A stretch of DNA of 18,512 bases from Chloroflexota bacterium. GTDB lineage: Bacteria; Chloroflexota; Anaerolineae; UBA7937; JACPPX01. The translations under genes and the position numbers were made by a program. Shown piece by piece: positions 6,991 through 15,595 of the stretch. The DNA lies in assembly GCA_016196905.1 (NCBI GenBank), contig JACPWV010000128.1, positions 1-18,512 of the forward strand, in the 5' to 3' direction. The notes under the pieces are model-generated. The model was not told the origin of the DNA. It did not search any database and saw only the letters and a list, made by a program, of their open reading frames with translations. How positions within the stretch are numbered: the first letter of the stretch is position 1; each line of letters opens with the position of its first letter.

Positions 6991-7008
6991 TTTGGTTGCT
7001 CTATCTAA

Positions 7009-7023
7009 TCCGCCTCAGGCGGG
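7009..7023. repeat. TCCGCCTCAGGCGGG palindrome carrying the pyruvate kinase stop codon
   Basis: Read on the minus strand the palindrome gives CCC GCC TGA, so the TGA of the pyruvate kinase gene (7015-7017) is at its centre. Confidence 0.75.
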
Positions 7024-8208
7024 CTCCCCCACCACGTGGACCTTGATCATGTTGGTATGCCCGGGGAGGCCGTGCGGCACCCCCGCGGTGATGACCAGAA
7101 TATCCCCCGCGCGGGCGATGCCCCGCTGCTGAACCGCCTGCACTGAATGCGCGATGAGCTCGTCGGTGTTGGCCGGACGCTCCACCAGCAGCGGCTCCAC
7201 CCCCCACACCAAAGCCAGTCGCCGATAAGTCCCCTCCCTGGAGGTGACGGCCAGAATCGGCGTGGCCGGGCGGTGGCGGGCCACCATACGCGCGGTATAG
7301 CCAGAGGAGGTGGTGGTGAGGATGACCTTGGCCGCCAACTCCTGGGCCATGCGGCAGCAGGCCTGGCTCACCGCGTCGGTCACTCCCTCCCCGCCCGAAG
7401 GCGGGCTGGGCCATTCGCGATAAGCGAGATGCCTCTCGGCGGCAACGGCGATCTCCGCCATGACCCGGGCCGCCTCCAGTGGGTGGCGGCCCACCGCCGT
7501 CTCTCCGGAGAGCATGACCGCGTCCGTCCCATCCAGGATGGCGTTGGCCACCTCGCTGGCCTCGGCGCGCGTGGGCCGCGGCCGCTCCAGCATCGACTCC
7601 AGCATCTGGGTCGCGGTGATGACCGGGATAGCGGCGCGATTGGCACGGCGGATGAGCTCCTTCTGAACCAGGGCGAACTCCAGATCACGAAGGTCCTTTT
7701 CGGTCAGTGGGTCGATTCCTAGATCGATCCCCGGCGCGGCGATCCCCTGCCGCGAGTGCACGAGCCCACCCGCCACCACCTCGGTTACTAACCGCTCTGG
7801 GCTCGCCTCAACCAGCTGCAGCTCGATCTGCCCATCGCCCAGCCATAGGCGCATCCCTTGTTGGGCGGCCACGAAGAATTCCGGGTGGGGGACCGAAATC
7901 TCTTGGGTATCGACACCCCGCAGATCGGGGACCAAAGTCAGTCGCTCGCCTTTGGCGAGCTTCAGCTCGCCGCCCGGCACCTCGCCCAAACGGATCTTGG
8001 GCCCCTGCAGGTCGCCCAGCAGTGCGATCAGCCGACCCTCCTCGTGGGCTAGCCGTCGTAAAAGCTCGATGCGCCGCGCGTGGATGGCATGATTCTCATG
8101 AGAGAAGTTGATGCGCGCGACATCCATCCCGGCGCGGATCAGGGCCCGCAGGGTCCCCTCATCCTCAGATGCCGGGCCGATGGTGCACACGATCTTGGTG
8201 CGCGGCAT
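7015..8208 (-). CDS. pyk: Pyruvate kinase with an internal in-frame deletion of the catalytic core
   Basis: Pyruvate kinase makes pyruvate and ATP from phosphoenolpyruvate and ADP. Visible family parts: TKIVCTIGPAS (4-14), MDVARINFSH (28-37), DLQGPKIRLG (66-75), LTEKDLRDLEFAL, then directly VQKELIRRANRAAIPVITAT, QMLESM, DAVMLSGETA (228-237) and the C-terminal allosteric-type domain. Length is 397 against the usual 470 or so. Between LEFAL and VQKE the normal enzyme has about 73 residues with SFVR, the catalytic-lysine motif KIEN and the metal/substrate motif ARGDLG; all are absent, with frame kept (junction near 7668-7674). As read, the protein should be inactive. Either the gene is a remnant, or the assembly lost about 220 bases. 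PPSGGE near residue 270 overlaps a palindrome copy, and another copy provides the stop. GAGG stands 6 bases before ATG 8208. Confidence 0.9.
   Translation of the reverse strand: MPRTKIVCTIGPASEDEGTLRALIRAGMDVARINFSHENHAIHARRIELLRRLAHEEGRLIALLGDLQGPKIRLGEVPGGELKLAKGERLTLVPDLRGVDTQEISVPHPEFFVAAQQGMRLWLGDGQIELQLVEASPERLVTEVVAGGLVHSRQGIAAPGIDLGIDPLTEKDLRDLEFALVQKELIRRANRAAIPVITATQMLESMLERPRPTRAEASEVANAILDGTDAVMLSGETAVGRHPLEAARVMAEIAVAAERHLAYREWPSPPSGGEGVTDAVSQACCRMAQELAAKVILTTTSSGYTARMVARHRPATPILAVTSREGTYRRLALVWGVEPLLVERPANTDELIAHSVQAVQQRGIARAGDILVITAGVPHGLPGHTNMIKVHVVGEPA
7390..7405. repeat. CCCGCC-CGAA-GGCGGG palindrome inside pyruvate kinase
   Basis: Variant with 6-bp arms and a 4-base centre. 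On the minus strand it encodes PPSGG in the segment linking the barrel to the C-terminal domain. Confidence 0.5.
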
Positions 8209-8268
8209 GTTTCGCCTCAGCAGTGTTGGCCGGTTTAGCTGGTACCGCCTCCAGGTTGTCGATGCCTT

Positions 8269-8297
8269 TGCATATCGAGGAAATCCGGACCTGACAA
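8269..8297 (-). promoter_or_regulatory. Possible pyruvate kinase promoter
   Basis: Minus strand TTGTCA (8292-8297), 17-base spacer, TATGCA (8269-8274). The -35 is close to consensus and the -10 is weak. It lies in the 102-base gap between the epimerase stop and the pyruvate kinase start. Confidence 0.35.
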
Positions 8298-8310
8298 GAC
8301 GTCCATCCTC

Positions 8311-9338
8311 CTAGAACCGACTCAGAAACTTTGCCTCCTGTTCGCGGTACTCGCGCGCCAGGCGGATCTCCTCTTGGCGGCGAGGGTAGCCTGCCGAAGC
8401 TGGCCCGCGATAGGCCTGGGCGAACCAGCCGGCGGTGAGGGCCATCCATTCCCCATAGGGCGTGGGGCGAAAATCGAGTTCGGCCTCGGCCCGAGCGATG
8501 TCCGGGACGATGCACGGGAATAGAGGCCGCGGGCCGTGGTAGGAGGGAAAGTCGGATAGAAATCCTCGCCCCTCGAAGAGGGGATGGGGTATCTCGACGA
8601 TGCGCGGCGCGGCGCCCAGGCCGGCAGCAATGGACTCCACATGTTGGCGCAGGCTGACGATCTCCCGACTGGCCACGTTGTAGGCTTTTCCCAGGCAGCG
8701 CACGTTGCCCAAAACAGCGAGAAAGGCGCCCGCCAAATCTTCCGAGTAGACCTGGCGAAAGTGATAATCGCCGCGTGGCAGCAGGACCTCCCCGCCATCC
8801 AGAAGGCGCTGGATAAAATAGTAGGCGCGCAGGGTGGGGTCGGCCGGGCCGCTCACCACCGGCGGGCGGATGATGGTGAAGGGAAACCGGGGATGGGCCC
8901 GGCAGAGCACGCGCTCACCCGCGATCTTGCCCACGGCGTACCCATGCTGGAAGGTGCGTCGCCCCTCGAGGGCGGCGTGGGAGAGATCCGCTCGATCCTC
9001 GTACGCGGGCAAGGAATAGGCTTCAGCGTTTCATACACCGCCGCCGAAGAGGTCAACACGTAGTGCCCGATGCGGCCGGTGAAGGCGCGCAGTGCTGACT
9101 CGACATCGGCCGCCTCAAAGGCGATATTGTCGATGACCGCATCGAAGCGACGCTGGCCAAAAGTCGCCTCGAAGCGGCGCCGCTCGGTGCGCTCGCCGAC
9201 GAGCCACTCCACGCCCTCGGGCAGCGGCGGCCGCTTGTGCCCCCGGGTGAAGAGGGTGATCTGATGCCCGGACTCGGCCAGCCGCCAGACGGTGCGAAAG
9301 CCGAAGAAGTTGGTGCCGCCCAGGATCAGGACGTTCAT
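8311..9338 (-). pseudogene. NAD-dependent epimerase/dehydratase (extended SDR), split by a one-base frameshift
   Basis: Two overlapping minus-strand frames together make one family protein of about 343 residues. Frame 1 from ATG 9338 has the NAD-binding start MNVLILGGTNFFGFRTVWRL, DAVIDNIAFEA and the strand HYVLTSSAAVYETLKPIPC. Frame 2 continues with PAYEDRADLSHAALEGRRTF, the catalytic YAVGK, FTIIRPPVVSGPADP, FRQVYSEDLAGAFLAVLGN, and a C-terminal substrate part ending KFLSRF. The switch falls at a run of three C on the minus strand (9007-9009); one extra C would restore a single frame, and the total length (1028) is one short of a multiple of three. Relatives act on nucleotide sugars or are CSP41-like; substrate unknown. 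It may be a true broken gene or a base-call error. It starts 18 bases after the nuclease-like gene, suggesting one operon. Confidence 0.85.
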
Positions 9339-9356
9339 GCCAGCTCAATGCGTACC

Positions 9357-9956
9357 CTAACCTCGGCTGATCAGCTCGAACAGATAGGCCGCCTGGAAGT
9401 CAGATTTTCTCGCCCATAACCTTCCGACCTCGATTCGCATCCCCCACGGCTCACGTCCCAACTCCGATCTGATTTTGGCCCAGGCCGATTTGGCCTTTTG
9501 TTGGACTTGGAGCAGCAGCGCATCGTCTAGGACGAAGGGGAAAGCGGTGGAGGAGTTCAAGAGCAGAGGAAAGCCGAATTTGTCATAGGTCTGCATGCCC
9601 TGATCGGCCACATAAAGAAAAAGGCCTTTGGCGGTGGGATGGAGGAAAGCCAGCTTATACAAGTCGGCCAGCACCTCGCCGAATTGGATCGTCCTTTGAC
9701 CACCTCGGGTAGGGCTGCGATGATATTTAATTTCGACGCAATGCGGTCGGGGTAGGGTTGCGAAATATAGGTCCACGCTGACCCCTTTTAAAGTGGCGTG
9801 CTCTTTCTCCAAGGTCAGGCTGTCCAAATCCACTCCTTGACGGATCAAGGAGTTGAAAAAATAATAGCGAACCGTGTCCTCAGTGGTTTCGACGCCTCGC
9901 TCCAGCCGGCGCCACAAAGCGTCAACAAAATCCTCAAAGGCACCTTCCCAGTTCAC
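9357..9956 (-). CDS. Hypothetical protein, probable PD-(D/E)XK nuclease fold
   Basis: 199 residues starting at GTG 9956, chosen because AGGAGG lies 9 bases upstream. I do not recognise a named family. The pattern of an N-terminal helix with acidic residues (VETTEDTVRYYFFNSL, 22-37), then VSVDLYFA (59-66, D62), then HCVEIKYHR (72-80, E75 and K77) and a following helix TIQFGEVLADLYKLAF matches the core of PD-(D/E)XK nucleases. The second half, with KGLFLYVAD and a long amphipathic region, is unassigned. It lies 124 bases after enolase and 18 before the epimerase on the same strand. No methylase or recognition subunit is nearby, so a classical restriction system is not supported. The fold call rests on motif reading only. 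Confidence 0.75.
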   Translation of the reverse strand: MNWEGAFEDFVDALWRRLERGVETTEDTVRYYFFNSLIRQGVDLDSLTLEKEHATLKGVSVDLYFATLPRPHCVEIKYHRSPTRGGQRTIQFGEVLADLYKLAFLHPTAKGLFLYVADQGMQTYDKFGFPLLLNSSTAFPFVLDDALLLQVQQKAKSAWAKIRSELGREPWGMRIEVGRLWARKSDFQAAYLFELISRG

Positions 9957-10080
9957 AGGCAGTTGCCTCCTCTCGGGTCGCGGCCCGACTTTCTACATCC
10001 CGAAGGCGTTCCGTCGGGGATCGCGGCGGCCCTTTTTCGATATTGAGACCCATCCGGATTTGAAATCGGCACAAGCCGGG

Positions 10081-11424
<1,344 letters not shown>

Positions 11425-11473
11425 TCATGGGGATCTTCCCCACATGCTGTCGATGAGGTCGCTAGCGTCGAGT

Positions 11474-11914
11474 TTACGATAGGGCCCTTGCCTTCAGCAA
11501 GCGTGCCGCTCGCTCGCGGCGCCTAGCCAGCTCCGGCTCTTGGGCCACGCGCCACAGCGCGGCCATCTTCTCCTGGCGTGAACTGTCGGCGGCCTCCAGC
11601 AGATCCACCAGTCGGCCCATGCGGTCGAAGAAAGTGTAATGCCAATCGAAGAGGGCCGGGAGCTGGGCGTTGGCACCGTACTTTAGACAGTAAGACCGGA
11701 AGTGCTCGAAACTGACGTTTTGGACCCAGGCCGCCAGGTTGAGCCGCTGCATATCGAATTTGCGCGGCCGGGATATCAATTCCTTGAGGAAGATGCCGTA
11801 GAACGCATCCTGCTCTATGGGGAGTAAGCCCAGGTTCTCGAAGACCTGATATTCTTCGAGCAACGGGTCGGCTCGTCGCTGGTACTCCACCAGCAAGTCG
11901 ATGTATTTTGGCAT
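11474..11914 (-). CDS. Small helical protein of unknown function
   Basis: 146 residues from ATG 11914. The frame stays open much further upstream, but that part is antisense to the cysteine desulfurase gene, so I cut it at the first convincing ATG. A TTG at about 11938 is possible; neither has a good ribosome site. The protein looks all-helical: MPKYIDLLVEYQRRADPLLE, then FYGIFLKELISRP, FEHFRSYCLKYGANAQLPAL, and a basic C-terminal helix RRRERAARLLKARA. Aromatic residues are frequent (FDWHYTFFDRMGRL). No signal, membrane segment or known motif is seen. It is divergent from the cysteine desulfurase and 106 bases ahead of enolase. Confidence 0.6.
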   Translation of the reverse strand: MPKYIDLLVEYQRRADPLLEEYQVFENLGLLPIEQDAFYGIFLKELISRPRKFDMQRLNLAAWVQNVSFEHFRSYCLKYGANAQLPALFDWHYTFFDRMGRLVDLLEAADSSRQEKMAALWRVAQEPELARRRERAARLLKARALS

Positions 11915-11983
11915 CTCGATACGAGCCAACTCGGGCAAGCGCTGGCTTAGAGGTGGAAAGTCGACCGGCCGCTGGCCGAGCGA

Positions 11984-12012
11984 TTGACAAAGCTCGGCGG
12001 GCTGTGTACCCT
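11984..12012 (+). promoter_or_regulatory. Promoter of the cysteine desulfurase gene, likely leaderless
   Basis: Perfect -35 TTGACA (11984-11989), 17-base spacer, -10 TACCCT (12007-12012). The expected start at 12019-12020 falls on the ATG itself. An 11-base palindrome ACCCTTAGGGT (12008-12018) overlaps the -10 and could be an operator. Confidence 0.55.
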
Positions 12013-12019
12013 TAGGGTC

Positions 12020-13186
12020 ATGGTTAACCGCATGATCTACCTGGACCACGCCGCCACCACCCCCGTGGATCCCCGGGTGGTGGAGGCCATGCTGCCGTAC
12101 TTTTCCCAGCACTACGGCAACCCTTCCAGCCTCTATCGTTGGGGGCAGGAGGGGCGCAGGGCTATCGACCAGGCCCGCTCCCGGATTGCCAAAATACTCA
12201 ATTGTAGCCATAGCGAGATCATCTTCACCTCCGGCGGCACCGAGAGCGATAACCTGGCCATTCGCGGCGTCGCCTTCGCTCGCCACCACCAAGGCAACCA
12301 CATCATCACCTCGCGCATCGAGCACCATGCCGTGGAGCGCACCTGCCAGCAGCGCGAGCGGGAATTCGGGTCCCAGGTCACCTATTTGCCGGTGGATCGC
12401 TATGGCCGCATCGATCCCGCCGACGTGGAGAGAGCCATTACTCCCCAGACCACCCTGATCAGCATCATGTACGCCAATAACGAGATGGGAACGATCCAGC
12501 CCATCGCCGAAATCGGGGAGATCGCCCGGCACCACTCGGTTGCCTTTCATACCGATGCGGTGCAGGCAGCCGGCTACCTCGACCTAGATGTGGAGGTGCT
12601 CAAGGTCGATCTGCTGTCGCTGTCGGGGCATAAATTCTACGGGCCCAAAGGGGTGGGCGTGCTCTACCTGCGTCGCGGGCTGAAGCTGTTGCCCACCCAG
12701 ACCGGGGGCAGCCACGAGGACAACCGCCGGGCGGGGACGGAGAACGTGCCGGGCATCGTGGGCCTCGCGCTGGCGTTGGAATTGGCCCAGCAGGATCGCC
12801 AGGAGAAGGCGCGGCGGCTGATCACACTACGGGATCGGCTGATCCAAGGCATTCTGGAGCGGGTCTCCAAGGCCCAGCTCACCGGCCACCCCACCCAGCG
12901 CATGCCCAACAGCGCCAGCTTCGCCATCGACGGGGCGAGCGGGGAGAGCCTGCTGATGGCCCTGGACCTGGCCGGGATCTGCGCCTCCAGCGGCTCGGCC
13001 TGCACCTCCGGCTCGCTGGAGCCCTCCTATGTGCTCAAGGCGTGCGGGCTGCCGGATCGCCTGGCCGTCGGCGCCCTGCGCCTGACCCTGGGCCACGAGA
13101 ATACCGAGGAAGAGATCGAATACACCTTGGAGACGCTGCCCGCCATCGTGGAACGACTGCGCGCCGTAGCCCCCGCCTACGCCTAG
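12020..13186 (+). CDS. Cysteine desulfurase (NifS/IscS family)
   Basis: 388 residues from ATG 12020; a further ATG at 12032 is possible. The enzyme takes sulfur from cysteine with PLP and passes it on for Fe-S clusters or thiolated tRNA. Seen: IYLDHAATTPVDPRV (6-20), GNPSSLYRWGQ (33-43), FTSGGTESDNLAIRG (69-83), IEHHAVE (100-106), YANNEMGTIQP (151-161), FHTDAVQAAG (176-185), LSGHKFYGPKGVG (201-213, PLP Lys205), GGSHEDNRRAGTENVPGIVG (229-248) and the catalytic-Cys loop SSGSACTSGSLEPSYVL (Cys328). The short active-site loop with SSGSACTSG places it nearer NifS/IscS than SufS. No iscU or regulator lies beside it, so it is a single-gene unit bounded by a promoter and terminator. A longer reading from TTG 11984 would begin inside the -35 box and is rejected. 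Confidence 0.95.
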   Translation: MVNRMIYLDHAATTPVDPRVVEAMLPYFSQHYGNPSSLYRWGQEGRRAIDQARSRIAKILNCSHSEIIFTSGGTESDNLAIRGVAFARHHQGNHIITSRIEHHAVERTCQQREREFGSQVTYLPVDRYGRIDPADVERAITPQTTLISIMYANNEMGTIQPIAEIGEIARHHSVAFHTDAVQAAGYLDLDVEVLKVDLLSLSGHKFYGPKGVGVLYLRRGLKLLPTQTGGSHEDNRRAGTENVPGIVGLALALELAQQDRQEKARRLITLRDRLIQGILERVSKAQLTGHPTQRMPNSASFAIDGASGESLLMALDLAGICASSGSACTSGSLEPSYVLKACGLPDRLAVGALRLTLGHENTEEEIEYTLETLPAIVERLRAVAPAYA

Positions 13187-13217
13187 TCCAGGGAGCCGCA
13201 GCGCTCCTCGATACCAT

Positions 13218-13250
13218 CCCCGATCCCGCCTGGAGGGGATCGGGTTTTTT
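13218..13250 (+). terminator. Intrinsic terminator after cysteine desulfurase
   Basis: Stem CCCGATCCC (13219-13227) with GGGATCGGG (13236-13244), then six T (13245-13250), 32 bases after the stop codon. The rest of the 203-base gap to the SPFH gene shows only a weak TAATAT -10-like box near 13342 and the AGGAGG ribosome site. Confidence 0.9.
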
Positions 13251-13389
13251 AGGAGGGCCTATCGAGACGTGTTGTCCTTGCTTCGGCACTTTTCCCCGAC
13301 ACGGGTCGAATGCTGAGCATCCTCATGATGCGAGACAAAGTTAATATGACCCGATCGATGATCGCCCCCATCAGAAAGGAGGATCGAAA

Positions 13390-14316
13390 ATGCAATTTCA
13401 ATATCGTCGCCTGCCCACCCCTAGTCTGCGCCTCCCCTTGGGCGGGGTTGGCCTCGTCGTGCTGGCTGTGCTGGCCCTGGTCACCGTGGCCAACGCGGCC
13501 ACCCAGATCCGCTACGGCACGGTGGGGGTGGTGGTGCGCTTCGGGGGGACCACCGGCCAGGTGTTCCAGCCGGGGCTGAACTGGAAGCTACCCTTCATCG
13601 ACAGCGTGCTGACTTATCGCACGCAGAAGATCATCTACGAGGCCTCCGACGAGCCCCAAGCCTCGCGGGCCGATTACACCGATCTGTCGGTGGATACCGT
13701 CACCAAGGACGGCCAGCGTATCACCGTCAACTACACGGTGCGCTTCTCCATCGATCCGGCGCAAGCCATCTGGGTCGCCCAGAATCTGGGCACCGAGGCG
13801 GAGGTGGTGGAGAAGATCGTCAAGACCGATTCCCGCATCTGGGCGCGCAACGTGCCCAAAGAGTTCGCCGCCTCAGACCTGTACACCGGGAATATCCAGA
13901 TCGTGCAGGATCGCGTCTTTGAGATCCTGGATCCTATTTTCAGAGAGAACGGGTTGAGCCTAGACGAGGTGGGCTTGCGCAGCATCACCTTCACCGAGGA
14001 GTACGCGCTGGCCATCGAGCAGAAGCAGATCGCCTTGGAGCAGGTGACCACCGAGCTCTACCGGGCCGAGCAGGAGGTGAATCGCAAGAAGGCAACCATC
14101 ACCCGCGCAGAGGCCGAGGCAGAGTCCATCCGCCTGCGCGGTGGGGCGCTGCGCGAGAATCCTGAGGTCATTCAGTTGGAGTTCATCCAAAGCTTGCGCG
14201 ATCCCAACAGTCGAATCAGCTGGGGGATCATGCCCCAGAACATCCTGCCCTTCCTGGACATCTTGCGCCTGGCCGAGCAAGGTGGGCTGTCCGCCTCAGG
14301 CGGAGAAACACCCTAG
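13390..14316 (+). CDS. SPFH/Band 7 (prohibitin-like) membrane protein
   Basis: 308 residues, with AGGAGG 7 bases before the ATG. A single N-terminal membrane segment (about 18-38) is followed by the SPFH domain: GTVGVVVRFGGTTGQVFQPG (43-62), LNWKLPFIDSVLTYRTQ, a D-rich turn with TKDGQRITVNYTVRFSI, and VVEKIVKTDSR. The C-terminal helix (about 205-250), EEYALAIEQKQIALEQVTTE then AEQEVNRKKATITRAEAEAE, is the coiled coil that drives ring formation. Prohibitin-like rings organise membrane regions and hold or control membrane proteases; no protease or NfeD partner is adjacent here. The last residues, LSASGGETP, are partly encoded by a palindromic repeat next to the stop, so the native C-terminus may have been altered by it. 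Confidence 0.92.
   Translation: MQFQYRRLPTPSLRLPLGGVGLVVLAVLALVTVANAATQIRYGTVGVVVRFGGTTGQVFQPGLNWKLPFIDSVLTYRTQKIIYEASDEPQASRADYTDLSVDTVTKDGQRITVNYTVRFSIDPAQAIWVAQNLGTEAEVVEKIVKTDSRIWARNVPKEFAASDLYTGNIQIVQDRVFEILDPIFRENGLSLDEVGLRSITFTEEYALAIEQKQIALEQVTTELYRAEQEVNRKKATITRAEAEAESIRLRGGALRENPEVIQLEFIQSLRDPNSRISWGIMPQNILPFLDILRLAEQGGLSASGGETP
14290..14304. repeat. TCCGCCTCAGGCGGA palindrome at the SPFH gene 3' end
   Basis: Perfect 15-bp palindrome with one central base, in frame, encoding SASGG 3 codons before the stop. Confidence 0.75.
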
Positions 14317-14353
14317 CGGACCTTAACTAACCTTGAGCGCCTATCCCCCTCGA

Positions 14354-14383
14354 GTAGGGGCGACCGCCTCCGGTCGCCCCTAC
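14354..14383. repeat. GTAGGGGC-type interspersed inverted repeat, copy 2
   Basis: Perfect 13-bp arms, GTAGGGGCGACCG (14354-14366) and CGGTCGCCCCTAC (14371-14383), around CCTC. It sits between the convergent ends of the SPFH and hydrolase genes. No T-run follows on either strand, so it is called a repeat rather than a terminator. Confidence 0.75.
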
Positions 14384-14411
14384 GTTCATGGGCATACAAA
14401 TAAGTTCTTGA

Positions 14412-15554
14412 TCACCCTAAGAAGAGAACCATGGCGTACAAATGCGCGAATAGCTTAGCGACCTCGCCCGTCGCCGACCAGGGGTTTTCGCCGGGGAGGA
14501 CATGCTCAAAGAGGCGGATCTCCGTGTAGCGGCCCAGGGTCCCCGGCGGAAGCGCCCGGGTCAGGTGTCGCGACTCCACCCAGGGCACCACCGCATCGGC
14601 CCGGTCGTGCAGGATGAACACCTTGGTTCGCAACTCGCTCACCACGGAGCGGGGGGAGAGCGCGTCCAGCTCACGTTGCGCCGCAGCCGGAAGCTGAGCC
14701 AGGAGGGCCCGCGACTCGGCGGGATCATCCGCAGTCAGGATGTCGTAGACCAAACGCCCTTCGCTGGAGAGCGATGCCAACTCCGCCGTCGCGACTGGCT
14801 CACCCTCGAGGAGGGCACGCCCCAAGAGGTGGCGATCCGCCTCCTCGGGCAAGCCCTCGATCAGCAGTCGCCGCAGATGCAGGACCGTACTCTCCTCGGG
14901 ACGCCAGAACTCTAGTTGGCCGTCATTCTCCAGGGTCTGGGTGGTCATCGCCATGATCAGGTCGCGGGCATCGTAGTAGCCGCCGAAGAAACTGACCAGG
15001 GCCACCTCGTCGCGGATGCGCGGATCGGCAGCCGCCAGCGTCATCAGTGAGGCGCCCAGAGAAAAGCCGGCGAACCCGATACGGCTCGGATCGGCATGGG
15101 GATGTTGTTGTAGGTATCGAAAAGCCTCCACGAAGGCCTCGATCTCCCGGACATCGACCTTCCCCTGGGAGAGATAGGGCGTGCGCGGGATGAAGACCAG
15201 GAATCCGTCCCTGGCTAATCCTTCCGCGAAGCGATCGAGCAGCGGAGAATCGTAGTCGGGTAAGAGACCTAGGGAAACCACTAGGGCGGGATGGGTCCCG
15301 GCATCTGGGGGGCGATAGAGACTAGCCGGGATGGGTGAATCGAGAGCCTCGAACTGAACTCGCTCACGCACCGGCTCGGGGGTGAGCGCCTCCAGAGGCG
15401 AAGGAGGGGCAGCGGGCAAAAAGTAGGGGAACAGAAAAACGGTGCGCAGAGCCGCGCTCAGCCAAGGCACCAGCGCGATCACTGCCACGGCCAGAAGCGC
15501 GAGACCCAGAACGACCCAGCGCCGCGATGTAAAGCGCACCGCCCACCCCAGCAT
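14412..15554 (-). CDS. Membrane-anchored alpha/beta hydrolase (dienelactone hydrolase-like)
   Basis: 380 residues. An N-terminal membrane segment (about 13-36) or uncleaved signal precedes the hydrolase domain, which probably lies outside the cytoplasm. The domain shows SLYRPPDAGTHPALVVSLGL, the nucleophile elbow IGFAGFSLGASLM (Ser165), an acid in FILHDRADAVVP (Asp320) and a histidine in IRLFEHVLPGENPW (His351), forming a likely Ser-Asp-His triad. A helical insertion (about 215-300) sits where lids usually occur. The substrate is unknown. It follows the DapA-like gene by 41 bases on the same strand and is probably the last gene of that operon. Confidence 0.87.
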   Translation of the reverse strand: MLGWAVRFTSRRWVVLGLALLAVAVIALVPWLSAALRTVFLFPYFLPAAPPSPLEALTPEPVRERVQFEALDSPIPASLYRPPDAGTHPALVVSLGLLPDYDSPLLDRFAEGLARDGFLVFIPRTPYLSQGKVDVREIEAFVEAFRYLQQHPHADPSRIGFAGFSLGASLMTLAAADPRIRDEVALVSFFGGYYDARDLIMAMTTQTLENDGQLEFWRPEESTVLHLRRLLIEGLPEEADRHLLGRALLEGEPVATAELASLSSEGRLVYDILTADDPAESRALLAQLPAAAQRELDALSPRSVVSELRTKVFILHDRADAVVPWVESRHLTRALPPGTLGRYTEIRLFEHVLPGENPWSATGEVAKLFAHLYAMVLFLG

Positions 15555-15595
15555 GGCGCGCGAACCCTAATTGTCAGATGCGCCCAAGGGGGACA

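Noticed and set aside
6860-7014. Possible small RNA or gene in the gap after the zinc-ribbon terminator
   Set aside because: Only a 6-bp inverted repeat and two palindromes are visible; no promoter, ribosome site or coding pattern.
11984-12019. TTG start for cysteine desulfurase at 11984
   Set aside because: The TTG is the first codon of the -35 TTGACA; family proteins begin near MIYLDHAATT.
11915-12550. Upstream extension of the small helical gene's minus-strand frame
   Set aside because: This part is antisense to the conserved cysteine desulfurase; only the part after about 11914 reads like a protein.
14354-14383. Bidirectional terminator between the SPFH and hydrolase genes
   Set aside because: The stem is strong but no T-run follows on either strand; kept as an interspersed repeat.
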